DNA of 30,614 bases from an uncultured Eggerthellaceae bacterium (lineage in GTDB: Bacteria > Actinomycetota > Coriobacteriia > Coriobacteriales > Eggerthellaceae), in assembly GCA_934623455.1 (NCBI GenBank), contig CAKTVK010000013.1, positions 1 to 30,614 on the forward strand. Reading direction: 5' to 3'. The translations under genes and the position numbers were made by a program. Positions 1-7,118 of the stretch are shown here, one piece after another. Each line of letters begins with the position of its first letter. The stretch's first letter is position 1. The notes beneath the pieces were generated by a model. It was not told where the DNA came from, did no database searches, and saw only the letters and a program-made list of their open reading frames with translations.

Positions 1-27
1 GCTGCTGCGGTAAGTATAGATGCGCAG

Positions 28-82
28 CAAGAAACAAGCAAGAAACAAGCAAGAAACAAGCAAGAAACAAGCAAGAAGCAAG
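28..82. repeat. Five tandem copies of an 11-bp unit abutting the recG start
   Basis: Five uninterrupted copies of CAAGAAACAAG run from 28 to 82. The first four are identical and the fifth has one A-to-G change. The last copy runs directly into the purine-rich ribosome binding site (AGGGAG, 81-86) and the recG ATG at 90. An 11-bp unit is not a multiple of three, so it would not preserve a reading frame if translated. Copy-number change would alter the recG leader just upstream of its start. Confidence 0.95.
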
Positions 83-89
83 GGAGCCT

Positions 90-2342
90 ATGGTTCGTTC
101 TTCTTCGAAAGATTCCAGTTCAAGTGCGGTTAGCAATGCTGACCGCACTTTGCCTACTATGCACCTGGAAGACCGTGTGTCATCGGTTTCCGGAGTTAGC
201 CCGAAACGCGCGCAAGCCTTGGGCAAGATGAGCGTTTCAACGGTTCGGGATTTGCTTACTTTGTTCCCGCGTCGCTACGTTGACTTGTCGAAAGTCGAAA
301 CCATTCGCACCGCAACAATCGGCGAGAGTTGTACGATTCGCGGGCGCATCCATGAAATGAAGTTGAAGCGGCCTAAGCCGAAACTTGCGCTTGTCGAGAT
401 TACCCTGGTTGATGAGACGGGTGTTATGATGGTCACGGCGTTTCGTCAGCCATGGCTTATGGATACGCTTTCGCAGGATATGCATATTGCCGTTGCGGGA
501 AAAGTCGAGTTCGATTACGGTTTCAAGCGCATGATAAATCCGTTCATCGAGCCGCTTGATGGGGCGAATGTAAGCGCGAATACAAGCACCGATGGCTTTA
601 TCATCCCTGTTCATCCGGCTTGCGCTGAAATTTCGACTGCTTGGATGCGTCGCTTGATCGGAAATGCCCTGGAAGAAGCCGACGGCATGGAGGATTTCAT
701 GCCGCTGCCTTTGCGCGAGAAGCATTGCCTGATGTCGCGCCGCAACGCGCTGCGCTCCATTCATTTTCCTCTGACCATGGATGATATGCGGCTTGCGCAT
801 AGGCGCTTGGTCTACGAAGAAGTGCTGCTGCTGGAATTGTCGCTCATGCTTGAAGGAGCCCGAGCGGAAGGTGACGCTGCGCATCCATCTGACCAGCATA
901 TTCCCATTGCTCACACGACCGATGGTCCAGCGGTGCTCAAGCTTTTCGAAGTGATGCCATTTGCGCTCACGCAAGATCAGATGCAGGCGGTAGGTGAAAT
1001 TCTGGCAAACATGGCGAAACCAGCTTGCGCGAATCACCTGCTGCTGGGCGATGTGGGCACCGGCAAAACGGCTGTGACCGCGTTTGCGCTTGCGGCGGCA
1101 GCCGATTCAGGCAATCAAGCCGTTATGATGGCGCCAACTGAAGTGCTGGCGCGTCAGTATGCACAGAGCTTAGGCAGCTTGTTTGACCAGGTGGGCATTT
1201 CGTGGGCGATTCTCACCGGCGCCACATCTGCTTCCAAGCGCGCTGACATTTTGCAGCGCCTTGCAGCAGGGGAGATCCAGGTGCTGTTCGGCACGCATGC
1301 GGTCATTGAGCCCGACGTCGTGTTCTCTGCATGCAGTTTGTGCGTTATCGACGAGCAGCAGCGATTCGGTGTTGAGCAACGCGCCCGTTTGCTGGGGAAG
1401 GGCTCGGCGCCCGATGCGCTCTACCTTACTGCAACGCCTATTCCGCGCTCGCTTGCATTGGCGCTTTTCGGCAACTTGTCGCTTTCATATTTGCGGCAAC
1501 GCCCCCACGCAGGCGCGCAGCGCACTACGAAAGTCCTGACCAGGGGCGAGAGCAGCACGGCATACGATGCGGCACGTGAAGCGCTTGAGCGCGGCGAGCA
1601 AGTCTATGTGGTGTGCCCACTGGTGGGCTTGACTACCGAAGAGCGCGACACGCGTGCTCAACGCACGAAGGAAGACCAGGAAGACCACTACGAGTTTTCT
1701 TGCATCACTATCGAAGGCGAAAGCGATTTCGCGCGTGAGAACATTGCGGCGGCATCCAGCATGGCAAAGCGCCTGCAAGACACCGTTTTCTATGATTTCA
1801 ACGTGGCGCTTTTGCATGGAAAGCTCTCCAATGCGGAAAAGCAAAAGACCATGGATGATTTCCGGCGCGGTGACGTGCAGGTTCTTGTTGCTACGACCGT
1901 CATTGAGGTAGGCGTGGACGTGCCTAACGCTACCGTCATCATTGTGGAAGACGCCGACCGTTTTGGCTTATCTCAGCTGCATCAGTTGCGCGGGCGCGTG
2001 GGACGTGGTACTTTGCCTTCCCAGGTTTTTTTGATATCGAACGCGCAAACGCCGGCGGCGCTTGACCGTCTGGGGGCTATGGAGCGCACCGATGACGGTT
2101 TTGAGCTGGCAGCTTATGACTTGAGCTTGCGCCGCGAAGGCGACATTTTGGGCAATCGTCAGCACGGTGCGTCGTCGCTGAAGTTGGTGAACGTTATCCG
2201 TGATAGTGCGGTAATCGAGGCCGCGCATGCGGATGCGGCGGAGATTCTGCAAGATGATCCACATTTGGAGCACTTGCAGCATCGGGCACTTGCGCGTGAA
2301 GTGCGTATGATGCGGGGAAACCGCGAAGTGATGGGAGGCTAG
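90..2342 (+). CDS. recG: ATP-dependent DNA helicase RecG
   Basis: RecG is a monomeric branch-migrating helicase that remodels stalled replication forks, Holliday junctions and R-loops. The 750-residue protein has an N-terminal wedge/OB-fold region (about 60-160). The helicase core has Walker A GDVGTGKT (320-327), motif II DEQQRFG (from 421, where many RecGs have DEQH), motif III TATPIPRS (447-454), the VATTVIEVGVDVPNA block and motif VI GRVGRG (635-640). Compared with E. coli RecG, recalled at about 693 residues, there is an extra charged segment of roughly 33 residues after VCPLV (near 515-555), inside the second RecA-like lobe. The ATG at 90 has AGGGAG close upstream (3-nt gap). ATG 159 would give a start nearer the family norm but has no ribosome binding site. 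rsmD follows after 3 nt, so the two are probably co-transcribed. Confidence 0.97.
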   Translation: MVRSSSKDSSSSAVSNADRTLPTMHLEDRVSSVSGVSPKRAQALGKMSVSTVRDLLTLFPRRYVDLSKVETIRTATIGESCTIRGRIHEMKLKRPKPKLALVEITLVDETGVMMVTAFRQPWLMDTLSQDMHIAVAGKVEFDYGFKRMINPFIEPLDGANVSANTSTDGFIIPVHPACAEISTAWMRRLIGNALEEADGMEDFMPLPLREKHCLMSRRNALRSIHFPLTMDDMRLAHRRLVYEEVLLLELSLMLEGARAEGDAAHPSDQHIPIAHTTDGPAVLKLFEVMPFALTQDQMQAVGEILANMAKPACANHLLLGDVGTGKTAVTAFALAAAADSGNQAVMMAPTEVLARQYAQSLGSLFDQVGISWAILTGATSASKRADILQRLAAGEIQVLFGTHAVIEPDVVFSACSLCVIDEQQRFGVEQRARLLGKGSAPDALYLTATPIPRSLALALFGNLSLSYLRQRPHAGAQRTTKVLTRGESSTAYDAAREALERGEQVYVVCPLVGLTTEERDTRAQRTKEDQEDHYEFSCITIEGESDFARENIAAASSMAKRLQDTVFYDFNVALLHGKLSNAEKQKTMDDFRRGDVQVLVATTVIEVGVDVPNATVIIVEDADRFGLSQLHQLRGRVGRGTLPSQVFLISNAQTPAALDRLGAMERTDDGFELAAYDLSLRREGDILGNRQHGASSLKLVNVIRDSAVIEAAHADAAEILQDDPHLEHLQHRALAREVRMMRGNREVMGG

Positions 2343-2345
2343 AAT

Positions 2346-2924
2346 ATGCGCATAATTGCAGGTGAGTGGAGGGGTGTTCCAATTGCCGCCCCCAATGGCG
2401 AAACAACGCGCCCTACCATCGACCGTATTCGGGAATCGCTTATGAGCAGCCTGTATTGTACGCTGAACACGTTCGACGACGTTACGGTGCTCGATGCGTT
2501 TGCGGGATCGGGTGCTTTAGGCTTGGAAGCGCTTTCCCGCGGTGCGAAGCAGGCGTGGTTCTACGAGCTTGATCCGCAGTCGGCAGCAACGCTTGAGAGC
2601 AATATCAAGAAACTACGCTGCGATGCAATGCGTGCAGTAGTGCGCAAAACCGACGTGCTGGCGCATCCGCCCTTGTCGAGACACGAGCCTTTTGGACTTA
2701 TCCTTCTTGACCCGCCGTATGCGCTTGATCCCGCGCTTGTTTTTGCGTTTTTGGAAGAACTTGATGCCGCAGGATGTCTAGCTTCCTACGTTACGATTTC
2801 CTATGAACATTCACGAGACACCGACCTGGCGCCTTTTTTCGCGCGTTCGCGTGTGAAATGGGATAGTATGCAAACGAAAACGTACGGTGAGATTGCTGTT
2901 GATATTTTCGGAAAGGCGGATTAA
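2346..2924 (+). CDS. rsmD: 16S rRNA (guanine966-N2)-methyltransferase RsmD
   Basis: RsmD methylates N2 of G966 in 16S rRNA in the small subunit, using SAM. The 192-residue length is normal. It begins MRIIAGEWRG and has the family's early TRPTIDRIRESL segment (about 21-32). The SAM-binding loop is DAFAGSGALGLEAL (from residue 50), and the catalytic N-methyltransferase motif is DPPY (122-125). The pairing with coaD directly downstream is very widely conserved in bacteria. Its TAA stop shares one base with the coaD ATG (TAATG), which implies translational coupling. Confidence 0.96.
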   Translation: MRIIAGEWRGVPIAAPNGETTRPTIDRIRESLMSSLYCTLNTFDDVTVLDAFAGSGALGLEALSRGAKQAWFYELDPQSAATLESNIKKLRCDAMRAVVRKTDVLAHPPLSRHEPFGLILLDPPYALDPALVFAFLEELDAAGCLASYVTISYEHSRDTDLAPFFARSRVKWDSMQTKTYGEIAVDIFGKAD

Positions 2925-3400
2925 TGAAACGAGCTTTGACGCCCGGCACCTTCGACCCCATTACCAGCGGTCACATTGAAATCATTAGCCGCGCATCGCG
3001 TATTTTCGATGAAGTGATTGTTGCGGTTGCCGCTTCTCCCAAGAAGCAGCCTTTGTTTTCGCTTGATGAGCGCGTAGTGTTGGCGCGAGAAGCGCTTAAG
3101 GGCATGCCGAACGTTCGCGTGGAGCCATTCTGCGGGCTGCTTGTTGATTTCGCGCGCGAAATGGATGCTCACGTTGCGGTAAAGGGCTTGCGCGCCATTA
3201 CCGACTTTGAATACGAGTTCCAGCAGACAGCGCTGAACTACCAGCTTGATCCGCACTTGGAGACCATTTTCATCATGTCTTCGCCCGAGTATATGTACCT
3301 TTCGTCCTCGGTTGTGCGCGAAATTGCAAGCTTCAAGGGCGATGTTGCGCAATTCGTGCCTTCGTGTGTAAACGATGCGCTGAAGGCAAAATTCGCCTAA
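2924..3400 (+). CDS. coaD: Phosphopantetheine adenylyltransferase (PPAT)
   Basis: CoaD transfers AMP from ATP to 4'-phosphopantetheine to make dephospho-CoA, the penultimate step of CoA synthesis, as a cytosolic hexamer. At 158 residues it is the usual length. It shows the nucleotidyltransferase signature TPGTFDPITSGH (6-17, with the T-x-G-H element at 14-17), the KGLRAITDFEYEFQ substrate/ATP segment and the C-terminal YLSSSVVREIA motif, equivalent to ISSTxxR. It is the last gene of the recG-rsmD-coaD unit. The next gene has its own promoter-like sequence, so the unit probably ends here. Confidence 0.97.
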   Translation: MKRALTPGTFDPITSGHIEIISRASRIFDEVIVAVAASPKKQPLFSLDERVVLAREALKGMPNVRVEPFCGLLVDFAREMDAHVAVKGLRAITDFEYEFQQTALNYQLDPHLETIFIMSSPEYMYLSSSVVREIASFKGDVAQFVPSCVNDALKAKFA

Positions 3401-3566
3401 AAGCTCTCGTTTCGCACCGTAATTTTTCATAATTTGTAAGCATTACGTGCTGCTTTGCGGTGCGGGGCGGTTAATTTTCCTTTTTTACCCTTCTCGTGGT
3501 AAAATCTGAAGGATTATGGATAAGTGGGGGCGCATGCCCTTTTGCTTGATACGAGAAAGGCCCATC
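3401..3566 (+). promoter_or_regulatory. coaD / SepIVA-like intergenic region with extended -10 promoter
   Basis: A -10 element TAAAAT (3500-3505) is preceded by TG one base upstream (TGG-TAAAAT), an extended -10. The -35 region is poor. Transcription would begin near 3512, about 55 nt before the ATG at 3567. Upstream, CGTAAT and ATTACG arms (with GCA/TGC outside a one-base bulge, about 3414-3450) and CGCACCG / CGGTGCG (3413-3419 and 3458-3464) are inverted repeats that could fold. No T-tract follows them, so a terminator for coaD is not clear. Confidence 0.5.
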
Positions 3567-4037
3567 ATGGATGAATCGAGCGTCCTTGAACTGCTTGAGG
3601 ATCTTTCCATTCTTTTGGAGGATGCCAAGCCTGTTTTTGGTAAGAACAACTTGCGTCAGGTAGACGTGGGCGAGGCTCTTGATATTATCGATGAGATTCG
3701 CGATAGGTTCCCGGGCGAGTTTGCCCAGGCGCGTGCCATTGTGCGCGAGCGCCAGAACTTGCTGGACGATGCCGAGGCGGAAGCAAACCGCATGGTAAGC
3801 GATGCTCAGCGTGAAGTCATGACCATTTCCAGCGATACCGAAGTGGTGCGCATTGCGCATCAGCAGGCGGATAAGTTGGTTGCCGATGCGCGTGAGTTCG
3901 ATTATCAGACGCGTGCAGGTGCACAGGCATACGCCGAAGACGTGTTCAACCATGTTGAGCAAAGCTTGGACACCGTTTTGAATAACGTTCGTCGTTGCCG
4001 TGAGCGCATGAACACGCCCACGACGCAGGTTCGATAG
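3567..4037 (+). CDS. DivIVA/SepIVA-like coiled-coil protein
   Basis: The 156-residue protein is hydrophilic and mostly helical, with an N-terminal stretch (LELLEDLSILLEDAKPVF) and long acidic/basic heptad-rich helices (about 40-145). It has no enzymatic motif. Length, composition and position match the DivIVA-domain protein called SepIVA in mycobacteria, where it lies next to the DUF177 gene and the rnc-smc-ftsY cluster and acts in cell-envelope assembly and division. ATG 3567 is chosen over an in-frame ATG at 3516 because GAGAAAGG lies 6 nt upstream of it and the promoter-like sequence would start transcription near 3512. Automatic annotation may label such proteins 'ATP synthase subunit B-like' because of the helical repeats. 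The cell-division role is inferred from the family and location. Confidence 0.75.
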   Translation: MDESSVLELLEDLSILLEDAKPVFGKNNLRQVDVGEALDIIDEIRDRFPGEFAQARAIVRERQNLLDDAEAEANRMVSDAQREVMTISSDTEVVRIAHQQADKLVADAREFDYQTRAGAQAYAEDVFNHVEQSLDTVLNNVRRCRERMNTPTTQVR

Positions 4038-4039
4038 TC

Positions 4040-4609
4040 ATGGATACTACGCAAGCCGTACAAGACCAGGGCACGGCGCGCATCCATATTGCCTCCGAGC
4101 TGTTCTTACCGGCGGAAAGCGCTCATTTCCAGGGCGAAATAGTTCTTCCCGTTATGAAGTTCGGACCCGATTTGTATACGTTCAACGAGCCTCTTACCTG
4201 GGATGTTGACGTAACGAATACCGGTGAGGCGTTGCTTTTGGAAGGTACGTGCGAAGTTTCGGCGGAAACCGCATGCGCCCGTTGCGGCGAGCCAGCCGAC
4301 GTGCCGCTGTTTGGCGAGATAGAGGGTTATTTCTTCCTGAACGCCGATGAGGTGAGCAAGGAAGATAAGGAAGAGGACGAATTTGACGTTCTTCCCGATG
4401 ATCATATCATTGATTTGATGCCTCTTATCCAGGCGGCCATTGTTTTGGATGTTCCGATTATTCCGTTGTGCACCGATGATTGCAAGGGCTTGTGCACTAC
4501 GTGCGGTGCGAACCTGAACGAAGGTCCTTGTGGATGTCAGCATGAAAGCGACGTGAATCCGAACAGCCCGTTTGCGGCGCTACAGGGTCTTGTTATTGAA
4601 GAAGAGTGA
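4040..4609 (+). CDS. yceD: YceD / DUF177 family protein
   Basis: YceD-family proteins sit next to rpmF in most bacteria and have been linked to large-subunit rRNA accumulation. The molecular mechanism is not settled. The 189-residue protein has the expected central VTNTGEALLLEGTCEVSAE strand region, a CARC pair (79-82) and a cysteine-rich tail with Cys144, 148, 152, 155, 164 and 166, plausible zinc ligands. The family's CKGLC motif is present. It starts 2 nt after the preceding stop and lies about 130 nt upstream of rpmF. Confidence 0.9.
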   Translation: MDTTQAVQDQGTARIHIASELFLPAESAHFQGEIVLPVMKFGPDLYTFNEPLTWDVDVTNTGEALLLEGTCEVSAETACARCGEPADVPLFGEIEGYFFLNADEVSKEDKEEDEFDVLPDDHIIDLMPLIQAAIVLDVPIIPLCTDDCKGLCTTCGANLNEGPCGCQHESDVNPNSPFAALQGLVIEEE

Positions 4610-4635
4610 TTTTTGCGTTACACGGAAAATGGCAC

Positions 4636-4664
4636 TTGAACTGATAAAAGGTTTTTGCTAAAAT
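4636..4664 (+). promoter_or_regulatory. Predicted promoter of rpmF
   Basis: TTGAAC (4636-4641) and TAAAAT (4659-4664) are separated by exactly 17 bp, and the -10 is preceded by TGC, giving an extended -10. The expected start is near 4671, leaving a leader of about 68 nt before rpmF. This would allow rpmF to be made independently of yceD read-through. Confidence 0.7.
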
Positions 4665-4738
4665 ACCGTTTCGCGTGTTTATCAACAGTTATTCGGGGTT
4701 CTGCAAAACCTCGGTTTGTTAAAGAAGGAGAATAGGTC

Positions 4739-4918
4739 ATGGCAGTACCTAAGCAACGAACTGGCCGCGCCAGCACTCATACTCGTCGTAGCGCTAACGA
4801 TCGCATCAGCGCTCCTGCTCGCACCGTTTGCCCTCAGTGCGGCGAAGTGAAGCTTCCGCATCGCGTATGCCCGAGCTGCGGTTTCTATAAGAACCGTGAG
4901 GTCATTGAAGCTGAGTAA
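4739..4918 (+). CDS. rpmF: 50S ribosomal protein L32
   Basis: The gene encodes 59 residues beginning MAVPKQRTGRASTHTRR, the typical L32 basic N-terminus. A zinc ribbon follows with CPQC (31-34) and CPSC (44-47), so this is the zinc-binding (C+) form. AAGGAG (4725-4730) lies 8 nt upstream of the ATG. L32 is a small protein of the large ribosomal subunit. The rpmF-plsX linkage is classical in bacteria, but here a strong terminator and a separate plsX promoter region lie between them. Confidence 0.97.
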   Translation: MAVPKQRTGRASTHTRRSANDRISAPARTVCPQCGEVKLPHRVCPSCGFYKNREVIEAE

Positions 4919-4943
4919 GCTTTGAGCTAAAGAAACGTCAAGG

Positions 4944-4976
4944 GCCTTCCTTCTCATTTTGAGGGGGAAGGCTTTT
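4944..4976 (+). terminator. Rho-independent terminator after rpmF
   Basis: The arms GCCTTCCTTCTC and GAGGGGGAAGGC form a 12-bp stem (two G-U pairs) around the 5-nt loop ATTTT, followed directly by TTTT. It lies 25 nt past the rpmF stop and closes the DivIVA-like/yceD/rpmF unit. Confidence 0.92.
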
Positions 4977-5033
4977 GTTACATACGATGCATAACGAATT
5001 TATGACAATGCCGTTGATTCGCGCTTCGCACGT

Positions 5034-5134
5034 ATTCGGTGTGTCAATAAATCTCCTATAATCATCAAATAGTGAAGTCGGCAAACGCTGCTGCGTTCTC
5101 TTAGAGAAGGGCAGCTTTTTCCGTCTTGGGACGG
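5034..5134 (+). promoter_or_regulatory. plsX promoter and structured leader with two tandem hairpins
   Basis: A perfect -10, TATAAT (5057-5062), has only a weak -35 about 17 bp upstream. From a start near 5070 the leader crosses hairpin A: GCTGC (5090-5094) with GCAGC (5111-5115) and TTCTC (5096-5100) with GAGAA (5104-5108) around loop TTA, followed by TTTTT (5116-5120). That is the form of an intrinsic terminator. Hairpin B follows at once: CCGTC (5121-5125) with GACGG (5130-5134), then TTCGTTTTT. AAGGAGA (5144-5150) is the plsX ribosome binding site. RNA polymerase coming from any upstream promoter must pass both hairpins to reach plsX. Confidence 0.6.
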
Positions 5135-5156
5135 TTCGTTTTTAAGGAGAACTCAC

Positions 5157-6209
5157 GTGACAGAATCCATCACCATTGCCGTTGACGCTATGGGCGGCGA
5201 CAATGCTCCTTCGGTAGTACTCGCAGGTTGTGCGGCAGCACTGGAAAAAGATCCGAACCTGCATGTTATCTTGTGCGGCCCGGCCGATGTTGTTGAGCCG
5301 TTCGCTGCGAATCATGATCGTTGCGAAGCCGCGGTGGCAACGGAAGTCATTGGCATGGCGGAACATCCCGCCGAGGCCGTGCGCAAGAAGAAAAATTCAT
5401 CCATTAGCGTGGCGTGCCGCCTGGTCAAAGAAGGCCGTGCGCAGGGCTTTTATTCCGCAGGTTCTACGGGCGCTTGCCTTGCTGCGGCAACGCTGATTAT
5501 GGGGCGCATCAAGGGCATTGCGCGTCCTGCGCTTGCTACGGTGATTCCTTCGCCTGTTCGCCCGGTTTTGATGTGCGATGTGGGCGCAAACGCCGATTGC
5601 AAGCCTGCGTATCTTGTGCAATTCGCGCAAATGGCATCGGTTTTTGCGGAGTATCTTTTGCACATTGAGAATCCGCGCGTGGCGCTTTTGAGCATTGGCG
5701 AAGAGGAAACGAAGGGCTCCGTGTTCATTCAGGAGTGCCACCAGCTGCTCAAGCAGAAAATTCCGAATTTCGCCGGTAACGCCGAAGGCGGCGACATCAT
5801 GGCGGCGAAATTCGACGTATATGTTTGCGATGGCTTCACGGGCAATGTTTGTCTGAAGACCATCGAAGGCACGGCGAAGCAGCTGTTCAAGGCTATTAAG
5901 GGCGTTATGACGAAGAACGCGACAACTAAGCTGGGCTCTTTGGCGCTCCTGAGCGGCTTCAAGGCCCTGAAGGACTCCATTGATCCCGACATGTTTGGCG
6001 GAGCTCCGCTTCTGGGCGTGAAGGGTGCCTGCATTATCGGCCACGGTTCCGCGTCTGAGCTGGGCATTCAAAACGGCATTGACGCTTCCGTGCAAGTGGT
6101 GCGTTCAGGTTTGATCGAGCGTGTTACGCAGTGGGCTGCCGAGCAAAAAGCGCTCGAAGCGTCCCAAAAGGCAGCGCAGGAAACATCTTCGGAGGCGTCT
6201 CATGAGTGA
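5157..6209 (+). CDS. plsX: Phosphate acyltransferase PlsX
   Basis: PlsX converts acyl-ACP and phosphate to acyl-phosphate, the donor for PlsY in phosphatidic acid synthesis. It is a peripheral membrane enzyme. The 350 residues include the family N-terminus IAVDAMGGDNAP, the MAEHPAEAVRKKKNSS region, FYSAGSTGACLAA (about 101-113), DVGANADCKP and DGFTGNVCLKTIEG. The last 20 or so residues are a low-complexity Ala/Ser/Glu tail. The start is GTG at 5157, with AAGGAGA 6 nt upstream and the conserved N-terminus right behind it. Its 3' end overlaps rnc by 8 nt. Confidence 0.96.
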   Translation: MTESITIAVDAMGGDNAPSVVLAGCAAALEKDPNLHVILCGPADVVEPFAANHDRCEAAVATEVIGMAEHPAEAVRKKKNSSISVACRLVKEGRAQGFYSAGSTGACLAAATLIMGRIKGIARPALATVIPSPVRPVLMCDVGANADCKPAYLVQFAQMASVFAEYLLHIENPRVALLSIGEEETKGSVFIQECHQLLKQKIPNFAGNAEGGDIMAAKFDVYVCDGFTGNVCLKTIEGTAKQLFKAIKGVMTKNATTKLGSLALLSGFKALKDSIDPDMFGGAPLLGVKGACIIGHGSASELGIQNGIDASVQVVRSGLIERVTQWAAEQKALEASQKAAQETSSEASHE

Positions 6210-7113
6210 TGTCCCCGAGTTATTGAATATCACCAGCGAGCAACGCGAGAAGCTTGATGCCATGCAGGATATCCTGCAGTATCGTTTCAACAGCGAATCG
6301 CTGCTGCTGGCTGCTATCACGCATCCTTCCGCTACCGAAGGTCGCTCGGTAAAGTATTCTTACGAGCGCCTGGAGTTTTTAGGCGATAGCATTTTGGGCG
6401 CCATTGTTGCCACGTTGGCGTTCCATGAGTATCACGAGATTGACGAGGGCGGCTTGACGCGCATTAAAGTGGCGCTTGTTTCCGGTTCAAGCTTGTCGGA
6501 TGTTGCTTCGCATCTTGGCTTTGCCGATTGCATTGTGTTTGGCTTGTCGGAAGCGGGCACGGGGCGTCGCGGTCTTCATTCAGCGCTTGAAAACGTGTAC
6601 GAAGCGACGGTTGCCGCTCTGTATCTTGATGGCGGCTTGGACGCTGCGGTGACGTTTGTGAAGCGTACGCTTATTCCGCGTATGAGCATTGATATGGCGC
6701 GCGAGCCGGAAAATCCCAAGAGCGCGCTGCAGGAAAAGCTGCAGGAAGATGGCATCACGCCTACGTATAAGCTTATCGACACGCAGGGTCCGCCGCATGA
6801 CCGCACGTTTGTCGCACAGGTTTTCGCAGGTGACAAGGGCCTTGCGCAAGGCACGGGCCGCACGAAGAAAGAGGCCGAGAGCCAGGCTGCGCGTACCACG
6901 CTTGAGCGTTTGGGCGAGTTTTTCGGACTGGGGTTAACGCCCGAGGAAAAAGCAGAGAAACAGGCTGCTGCTGCAAAAGCGAAAGCGGAAAAGCAAGCCG
7001 CCGCCGCGAAGGCGAAAGCAGAGAAACAGGCTGCTGCCGCGAAGGCGAAGGCGGAAAGGCAAGCGCGTAAGCAGGCCAGTTCTTCTACCGATACCACGCA
7101 AACCCAAGGGTAG
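6202..7113 (+). CDS. rnc: Ribonuclease III with Ala/Lys repeat tail
   Basis: RNase III is a dimeric double-strand-specific endonuclease that processes rRNA precursors and structured mRNAs. The catalytic signature ERLEFLGDS is at 55-63, with Asp62 and the distal Glu134 (NVYEA) as metal ligands. A double-stranded RNA-binding domain follows (about 165-235, from NPKSALQEKLQ to ESQAARTTLE). ATG 6202 is chosen because GGAGG is 6 nt upstream. The open frame continues to 6121 but only within plsX. The 303-residue protein is longer than the usual 220-240. From residue 251 it carries three perfect 11-residue repeats AEKQAAAAKAK, then a basic, Ser/Thr-rich end. smc begins 5 nt after the stop. Confidence 0.95.
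   Translation: MSDVPELLNITSEQREKLDAMQDILQYRFNSESLLLAAITHPSATEGRSVKYSYERLEFLGDSILGAIVATLAFHEYHEIDEGGLTRIKVALVSGSSLSDVASHLGFADCIVFGLSEAGTGRRGLHSALENVYEATVAALYLDGGLDAAVTFVKRTLIPRMSIDMAREPENPKSALQEKLQEDGITPTYKLIDTQGPPHDRTFVAQVFAGDKGLAQGTGRTKKEAESQAARTTLERLGEFFGLGLTPEEKAEKQAAAAKAKAEKQAAAAKAKAEKQAAAAKAKAERQARKQASSSTDTTQTQG
6952..7050 (+). repeat. Three 33-bp repeats encoding the RNase III tail
   Basis: Units at 6952-6984, 6985-7017 and 7018-7050 each encode AEKQAAAAKAK, and a degenerate fourth begins at 7051 (AERQA). Codon use alternates. Units 1 and 3 share GCA GAG AAA CAG, while units 2 and 4 begin GCG GAA. This suggests that a 66-bp pair was duplicated, not single 33-bp steps. Confidence 0.9.
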
Positions 7114-7118
7114 CGCCC

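Noticed and set aside
1..13. 3' end of an upstream gene (a frame ending in TAA at 11-13)
   Set aside because: Only three sense codons are visible, so no gene can be supported, although recG is often preceded by another gene.
1485..1844. Minus-strand frame of 119 codons inside recG
   Set aside because: It is a shadow of recG in opposite strand and frame, without a promoter or ribosome binding site.
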